From NCBI GenBank assembly GCA_027625915.1, contig JANTQA010000057.1:8928001-8992000 (forward strand): a DNA stretch of 64,000 bases. The letters are read 5' to 3'. The notes beneath the pieces were generated by a model, which ran no database searches, was not told the DNA's origin, and saw nothing but the letters and a program-made list of their open reading frames with translations. This document shows positions 57,389 to 64,000 of this stretch, piece after piece; position 1 is the stretch's first letter; every line of letters starts with the position of its first letter. The position numbers were made by a program, and so were the translations under genes. Source of the DNA: Anaeramoeba flamelloides (taxonomy: Eukaryota > Metamonada > Anaeramoebidae).

Positions 57389-60300
57389 GAAAGTCAAGAG
57401 CTTTTCTTGAAAGACTGTTAATTGAGACTATTCTTTTTTTTTTGAATCGTTTTGTCGTAAAAAAAAAAATTTTGTTGTAACTGGTCTGTTTTTGTTTTTG
57501 AGAAATTTAGGAAAAAATGATTTTTCTTTCTTTTTTTTCACTTTAAGGGATTTACTTGATCTTGGGAGTTGAAAAATTTTCAAGAAATAAGTCTCTTTAT
57601 CCAATTATTTCACTTTTAGAAATATTTTTATGAAATATTTTGAAAATGAACGAAAAAATTAACAATAAATTTTTTTTTTAAATAAGTTTTTGATATCTCT
57701 CTCATTATTTTTCGTTTGTAAACAAGAATTTTTCATTGGTATGGCTTTTGTTCGTCTAAAATTTGGAAATGTTTATATAAAAAATTACCTGAAAAAGTAT
57801 TTTTCGTTTGATTTTGTTCAAAAAAAATTCTTTTCTATCAATTATTAGTCATCATTGATTTTAGATTGAATTCTGTTTTTTATTCGAATAATTGTTTACA
57901 ACATCTGGAAAGTTGAATATACTTTGAGAACTGTGATCTTTAACTTTTATTAAAAGTATATTGTGAGGAGTTCGATTAATGAAAATATTTTGGTTCTTTG
58001 GTTTTTTAAACTAAAGATGAGTTTTCACACCAAAAAATTCAGATGCAAAATAAAAATTTAAATCCTAGAAAGTTAGTACATCAGTTATAATAATTAAAAC
58101 CATTCAAAACATTATTGGTTTATTTTGTTTCAATATTAATCTACAACCTTTATAAAGTATAGTCATACTGTTTTGAACGTTTGTCTTTTCATATTTTGGA
58201 TACTTTTTTATTAGCCAGTAGAAAAAAGCTAGTATTCTTAAAACAATCCTCCAATTCACTCCTTATTCAAAATTTTTTCCATACAAGTAAAAAAATTTTA
58301 AGATCTAAAAATATCTTTAAAAAAGAAGAAAAATTTACAAACAACTTCAAGTTGACTCAAGAAAAAGGAAAATCTTTTTGTAATCATCCCTAAAAAAAAC
58401 CTCAAAATATCTCATTTTTTACTATATTTTGGGATCTTGTGGATAATATATGGTATAACATCCAACCAGTACCAATGGTAAAAATTTTTCTTCTCCAACT
58501 AGTATTTTGATATACTGTACTTAAAAAAGTATTTGATCTAACAAATTTTTTCAATTAACATTTTCTTGTTATTCAGGTTCTTTGACTTTTTTTTTATTGT
58601 TAAGTATATAAATTAATGAGTTATAATTTGCTTGTTATAAAAATTTGAAATATTTTTTATTGTTTTTGAAACAATTCAAAAAATATATTGTTTTTGTTTT
58701 CTCTTTGACCAGTCTTTAAAAGATAAAATTTTCTTTCAAACTAATTTAATTCTTTTTTTTTTTTTTATTTATTATCTATTCACAACATATAAACCTTTTT
58801 AAAATATTGTCAAAATTTGCTACTAATTTTTGTTATTTTGTGCTAAAAATCTTTTTTCTCCTCGATATATTTTGCCGCTGGTAAATATGGAATATTTTTT
58901 CTTAAATTATGGAAAGTGCAATTAGTTATTATATGTACGTTGCCCCCATTTTATTCAGTAACAATTTAACAAAAGATTTGTTTCCCAATTTAATATATTC
59001 TGAGTTTGAGTTAGTTGACACATTGTTAGATGAGTTTCAAATTGTAAATTTTGATAATTTTATAATTTATTTTCTAGTTTTTGTTTGATTTTTTTCCATT
59101 TTTCATTGGGCTGGATTTATATATATATAATGGAAGAAGAGGCACAAAGGAAAAAGATCAAGTATTTACTATCTCATACGTAATGTATTGAAACATAAAA
59201 GTATGTGTAACTTGAAATGAAAAAGGAATGGCAAAGAAAATAAAAAAGGGACAAAAAAATAAATAAAAAAAAGAAATAACAACAATTAAAAATAATGATC
59301 TCTAAATGAACATTAATGATCAATTTTTTAAGTAAATCAATTTATCAAAGAAATTGTTAATGTGATTTTTGGGCATTCTTCATTAAACTAAGAATAATTT
59401 TTTTTTTTCATTTTTTTTATTAAATTACTTATTACAGTCAGTTCAATTTTTAAAAAGACAAACTTTCAATTAAATTTTGCTACAAAAAAATCTCAAAATA
59501 AAGTACTTTTTTTCTAATTTTATTTAACACAAATTATTTAACTAGAATTTGAATTTTGTGACTTAATTTGAGATTTTTTTTTACCTTAACTTTTTTTCAA
59601 AAATTATTTCTAGAAAGTCGAACAGATTCTAATATTATTTAACGAAAAGATCTCCTACAAATAAAACTCTTAAATTATGAATCTCAAAACAATTTGATTT
59701 TCATAAAATATCTTTTCATAATCAATTTATGACTTATCTAGATAATAATTAAAAATCAATCAGATTAATATTTTTCTACAGTTACTCCGTTAAATTTTCA
59801 GAATATGGATTTTTCGATTTTGATTTTTTACCAAAAGGATTAAAATTGATAAATTTAGAATATTTACTCATTATAACCTTTTGGGTATTGTTATGGATAA
59901 CTCTATAATTTGTATATTTATCTTTTTCAAAATCAAAATAGATTTTCAATTTTGTATTTAGAATTTCAATCAATCAAAAACAATTTATTTTGAGGGTTTT
60001 ATGTTAGCAACAACCATTAATTCAAAATTTTCACTTTTTTACAAATTTCAAAAATGATCATAAAAAAGCATTATTTTTAACCACGATTGTGCGTCATTTA
60101 TTTTTAGTATTCAATATTTTTTCGGATTTTCACAGTTATTCCATTTTTTCTCGTTATTTTTCTTTAATTTGTTGATCTACCAACTTAGATTTTTTAAAGG
60201 TATTCTTTTTAGGAATCAATAGAAAAAATAATTTTCTCTGAAATACATCATTCTTGGTATGAGTGACATAATTTCTCCAAAATTTTTATAAAAAGGTCGA

Positions 60301-60517
60301 CTTGAAAACCCTTATTAATTAAAATGGTTTCTGTGAACAATTCCTTACTCTCCTTTTGTCAAGGTTGTGCTCTTAAAAAAAGTTCAACAAAAACTTCTTA
60401 ATTTATTAATAAATGTGATGAGTAAATATTATTTTCATTTTTTTTATACTTTTTTAATTCTTGAAAACAAACCTTTTTTTCGCTAATCAAAATAGAAACC
60501 CAAACCAAAACTTAAAG
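57389..60517. other. 3.1-kb intergenic stretch between divergent genes
   Basis: Promoter region for the minus-strand DENN gene and the plus-strand THG1 gene. It contains one degenerate hairpin element (59433-59632). No coding frame is convincing. Confidence 0.6.
59433..59632. mobile_element. 200-bp hairpin MITE, degenerate copy 7
   Basis: Starts TACAGTCAGTTCAATTTTTA and retains TTGTGACTTAATTTGAGATT in the right arm, but the right end (AAAGTCGAACAGATTCTA) has decayed. Confidence 0.7.
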
Positions 60518-61444
60518 ATGACAAATAGTATATATGAGTATGTAAGAAAGTTTGAAAAAGATGATGCAATTATGAGGAGTACATGGATTGTAGTGCGTGT
60601 TGATGGAAGGAATTTTAGTAATTTAACAAAAAATTGGGAAAAGCCATTTGATGCAAGAGGAGGAAGGTTGATGAACAAGTGTGCTAGTGAGGTGATGAGA
60701 TCAATTGGAGAAATTGTATTTGCTTATGGTCATTCTGATGAATTTAGTTTTGTTTTTCCTCGAGAAACAACAATTTTCCAAAGACGATCCTCAAAAATTA
60801 TGAGTACCATTGTTTCTTTATTTACATCTAATTTTGTTCATTACTGGGACGAAGAATTTGGTGAACAAAACGAAAAAATAGAAAAAGAAAAAGAAAAACA
60901 AAAAGAACAAGAACAAGAACAAGAAGAAGAAAAAGAAAATGAAAATGAAAAAGAAAAAGTCAAAATAAAACAACAAAGCATTAAAATGCCATTTATCCCA
61001 TCTTTTGATGCAAGGGTAATTGTGTATCCTAATGTCGAAATTCTAAGAGACTATTTCAGTTGGAGGCAAGTTGATTGCCATATCAATTGCCTATATAATA
61101 CATGCTTTTATGCTTTACTTAACGACGGTATGACAAATAATGAGGCAACTCTTCTATTAAAAGACACCTACAGTAGTGACAAAAACGAACTATTATTCAC
61201 TCGTTTTGGTCTTAACTATAATAACGTTGATCCAATCGAAAGGAAGGGATCTCTTATTTATAAAAAAAAAGTCAAAATTCAAGTAAAAAGAAAAGATACA
61301 AACGAGTATGGGACAAGAACAAAAAACTTGATATTTGTAGAACACAGAGATCTTATTCAAGATACATTTTGGAATGAATACCCTCATATACTCGAAGTTA
61401 AAAAGAAAAACAAAAAGTCTGTTTCTAAAAGGAGACAAAAGTAA
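60518..61444 (+). CDS. THG1: tRNA-His guanylyltransferase
   Basis: 308 residues from ATG 60518, the first ATG that aligns with the usual family start (MTNSIYEYVRKFE). An in-frame TTG-led extension upstream is leader. Key family motifs are present: RVDGRNF with the metal-binding aspartate, AYGHSDEFSFVF with the second acidic pair, WRQVDCHINCLYNTCFYAL, DKNELLF and ERKGSLI. The enzyme adds the extra 5' guanosine to tRNA-His in the reverse (3'-5') direction before charging. A glutamate/lysine/glutamine tract (about residues 119-150, coded by GAAAAA-type repeats) is inserted in the loop between FTSNFVHYWDEEF and SFDARVIVYPN. Human THG1 has a short loop there, so the fold should tolerate it. The C-terminus is basic. 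No neighbouring gene is functionally linked. Confidence 0.95.
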   Translation: MTNSIYEYVRKFEKDDAIMRSTWIVVRVDGRNFSNLTKNWEKPFDARGGRLMNKCASEVMRSIGEIVFAYGHSDEFSFVFPRETTIFQRRSSKIMSTIVSLFTSNFVHYWDEEFGEQNEKIEKEKEKQKEQEQEQEEEKENENEKEKVKIKQQSIKMPFIPSFDARVIVYPNVEILRDYFSWRQVDCHINCLYNTCFYALLNDGMTNNEATLLLKDTYSSDKNELLFTRFGLNYNNVDPIERKGSLIYKKKVKIQVKRKDTNEYGTRTKNLIFVEHRDLIQDTFWNEYPHILEVKKKNKKSVSKRRQK

Positions 61445-63290
61445 ATCACCCAAACCTAAATATATTTTAATAATTTTTTAAAATGTTAATCTGGCTTGAG
61501 AAAAAATAAACATATTTGCTTAAAAGAATAATTAGTTTTTCTTTGTTGCTTCAAAATTGATTATTCTCAAAGAAAATTTTTAATTTAGCTTTTTAAAGAG
61601 GAACAGTTGACCATTTTCTGTTTTTTTTTTTTTTTTTTTTTTTTTTTTGATTATTTAGAAAATTTTCTATGGATTGAATTCGTTTTTAATTGGATGAAAA
61701 AGTTCAAAAAGTATTCACCAACGAATTTCCTCTATCATAATAAATCGGAATTTTTATTGAATTTTGAATTACTATTATTCAAATCATCCTTAAAACCATC
61801 AAATTAAACCCACTGAATAAAGTTATCATTGATATAATAGATTCTTGAATATTTCAACAATTATTTTAATATATTAATTGCAATAACAGAAATTACAAAA
61901 ACTATCCATCTTGAGATTTTTCGATTTTTTATTTATTTTCTCATAGTTCTATTTTGTTTCATTTAATTTTTTATGGGACTCATCTATGTGATCAAATAAA
62001 TATATATCTTAAGAATTATTATTTCTATTGTTTATTGTCAAGAGATTTTAAAATTGTTTTTCAAAAATGAATAATAATAATTTTCATAAAGTTCATAATC
62101 TGATGAATTCTCATGAAAATTAAATTACCTTTTCTTCATAATTATATAATGTTGATTGGAAAAATGTTAACATTTTCAACTGATATAATTCCAAAAATCC
62201 TCGAAAACCTGGTTGAGTTTTGATAAACATCTAATGGTTGTGTCTAGTTCGTACATTCTTTTTATGAGAAGGTTAAAATTTATTCACTTCAAATTTTCCC
62301 TTAGTACCAGATTAAAATCTGACTTTCATTTAACCCTTTAACAATAAACATAGTTTCCAAATTTTTCATACACAGTTAAAATAGTTGAACTAATTAAAAA
62401 CATCACACTTTTAATATTCAATTTGGAAATTATACAAATTTAGATGATATTTTTACTGTTTATAGTATTTTTTTTTTTTTTTTTTTTTTCATTTCTGTTT
62501 TTCCAGTTATATCATTTGTTTGGTTAGATCTTTATTATTTTTTTCTTCCAATTATTGATATGAGGTTATAGTTTAAATCAGTTAAATGAAAAAAAAAAAA
62601 ACAAAAAAACACATACAATGAGTGGATGGTTGTCGAACCATTTGAAATATTACCAATTTTTGGTGAAATATCAACAAATATATCTTTACAGTTTATGTTT
62701 CTCCACTTTCATCATTTTAGACACAATACTTTTAATTTTTTATTATATTTTTTTATTTCATTTAAATAATAGTTAGATATTAAATCATTAATACTGGGTA
62801 ACTTAAATGTGGTTTTATATTAAGTTTGAAAAAATATAATAAATTGTGTTTTTTTTGCCTATTTTTAATTTTGGGTATGTACAAATTTTTGGAATGGGGC
62901 TTATTTCAACAAAAATATTTCGAAATAAACACAATTGTTATTGATATAATTAATAGTAAAAATCACTCTCTTTAGTTTATAATAGTAATTTAATAATAAA
63001 ACGACTCGAAAAGAAAATTTAATTTGAAAATATAAAAAAAAAACACCTCACTCTTTTTTGGAAATACCCTATCAAAATATTATATCTCTATATATTAAGG
63101 TTTATCAAATATCAAAACAAGAAAACGAAATATATTTTTTAAAATTTTTTTTTTAAAAATAATTCTTCCTTTAACAATTGTAAAAATCCAATAAATAATA
63201 AAAAAAAAAAACCTTCAAAATAAATTGATTCAAAAAAATAATTGATCTCATTATAAATATAAAATAATTTGCAATAACCAATTCAAAAAA
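61445..63290. other. 1.8-kb AT-rich intergenic stretch
   Basis: Long T runs (61621-61648, 62468-62490) and no coding frame with codon structure; nothing else recognised. Confidence 0.6.
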
Positions 63291-63915
63291 TCAAAAATAA
63301 AACGTTAGAAGATTATTATTTTTTAGAAAAAAACCACGTTTTTTTGGTATCTGGGGTACTCTTATTTGAATTTTACCAGTTGAAGGTGCTATTTCGTGTA
63401 TGTGGTCAAGCAATTCTTGATCTCTTAATTCCATTGCCATTTTAGCGGCATTTTCATAGGATTCAAGTTTACTGTAATGTTCTGATCGTTTCTCAAGACT
63501 AGAAATTTTTTCAACGAACTCGATTGCCTGGTTGTGAACAGTGTTATACAGACATACTTGTACAAATGGTTCGTATCCAATTGGAGATTTTTACTTTGCA
63601 ATTTCATGTAGATCATCAAATTTTCTAACCTTTGCAAGAGTTTTAAGGATTATCCAAATTTTATGGTTAGTGAATACTATTTTTCCACCTAGTAACATAT
63701 TTATAGACTTAAAAGAAAATTGATCTCAATCATCTTGCTAATATGAAAATTTAGGTTTTTTTTTGGAAAATTTTGAGTTTGCTAAAGCCATTTTTAGGTT
63801 GAATTTAACATCTTTGTTATTTTCTCTTCACAAATCTTGATAGTATTCTTCAAAAAATAAAGAATCTTTGCTTTCTTCTTTGGTGTATCTTAATTGACTT
63901 ATTTGATGCTGAATT
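63291..63915 (-). pseudogene. VPS16 C-terminal remnant with stops
   Basis: On the minus strand the sequence reads KIWIILKTLAKVRKFDDLHE, IAK, a TAA stop, then KSPIGYEPFVQVCLYN and on through EKRSEHYSKLESYENAAKMA and MELRDQELLDHIHEI to a TGA at 63291. This matches the conserved end of VPS16 (family signature K-S-P-I-G-Y-x-P-F-V-x-x-C), a core subunit of the HOPS and CORVET tethers that direct fusion at late endosomes and vacuoles. Relative to the family one codon is missing beside the stop, within two A-runs. Upstream fragments (SINMLLGGK; QISQLRYTKEESKD) also match but are separated by a deletion and further stops. A decayed gene is most likely; a homopolymer sequencing error at the TAA alone would not repair the upstream breaks. 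It may continue past the window edge. Confidence 0.75.
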
Positions 63916-64000
63916 TTTTTTGGGTTAATTTTGTTTGGTTGGGTATTCAAAAGCTTAGTGTATTGATTTAGTTAATGGGGTTGTTATTTATTCCCCAAAA

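Overview
The window is strongly AT-rich eukaryotic nuclear DNA with few genes (about nine convincing protein genes in 64 kb), long homopolymers, short introns that begin GTAA and end AG, and many transposon relics. Lineage guess: a free-living amoeboid protist, most like Anaeramoeba (Metamonada). The grounds are an F-box/TMEM185-like membrane protein, a BTB protein with degenerate repeats, a DENN protein, and lysine/glutamate-rich runs inserted into conserved domains. This is inference; no rRNA or tRNA was seen to confirm it. Layout, left to right: a first exon of an unknown gene (84-390); an F-box plus multi-pass membrane protein (3856-5165); a Wee1/Myt1-like kinase on the minus strand, read here as two exons (11203-9330); 10 kb of repeats with one possible decayed gene near 20.1-20.7 kb; a small secreted cysteine-rich protein (22000-22632); more repeats; an acid-sphingomyelinase-like phosphodiesterase on the minus strand whose two exons (34334-33953 and 29139-28253) are separated by a 4.8-kb intron packed with transposon relics; a three-exon gene joining a PH domain to two cupin-like domains (40850-42612); a possible coatomer-zeta/adaptin-sigma-like remnant (43183-43510); a tandem-BTB protein (48696-50861); a DENN-domain protein on the minus strand (57388-54296); tRNA-His guanylyltransferase (60518-61444); and a decayed VPS16 C-terminus at the right edge (minus strand, 63915-63291). 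The recognisable genes are housekeeping, signalling and membrane-traffic functions: cell-cycle kinase, lipid phosphodiesterase, Rab regulation by DENN, ubiquitin adaptors (F-box, BTB), tRNA maturation and vacuolar tethering. They do not form one pathway or an operon-like cluster. The most distinctive content outside genes is a layered set of inverted-repeat elements: a 200-bp hairpin family (seven copies) with TACAGTCAGT ends, a 225-bp family (four copies) with TACTGTTAAT ends, a 410-441-bp family with TGTGGAAAAAAAG ends, an 802-bp insertion with a perfect 9-bp target duplication, GGGAGTAGC-ended elements flanked by TTAA, and a 712-bp element with TCAAAGGGGCCCA ends. Coordinates were read by eye; splice junctions are predictions supported by reading phase and domain continuity, not by transcripts.
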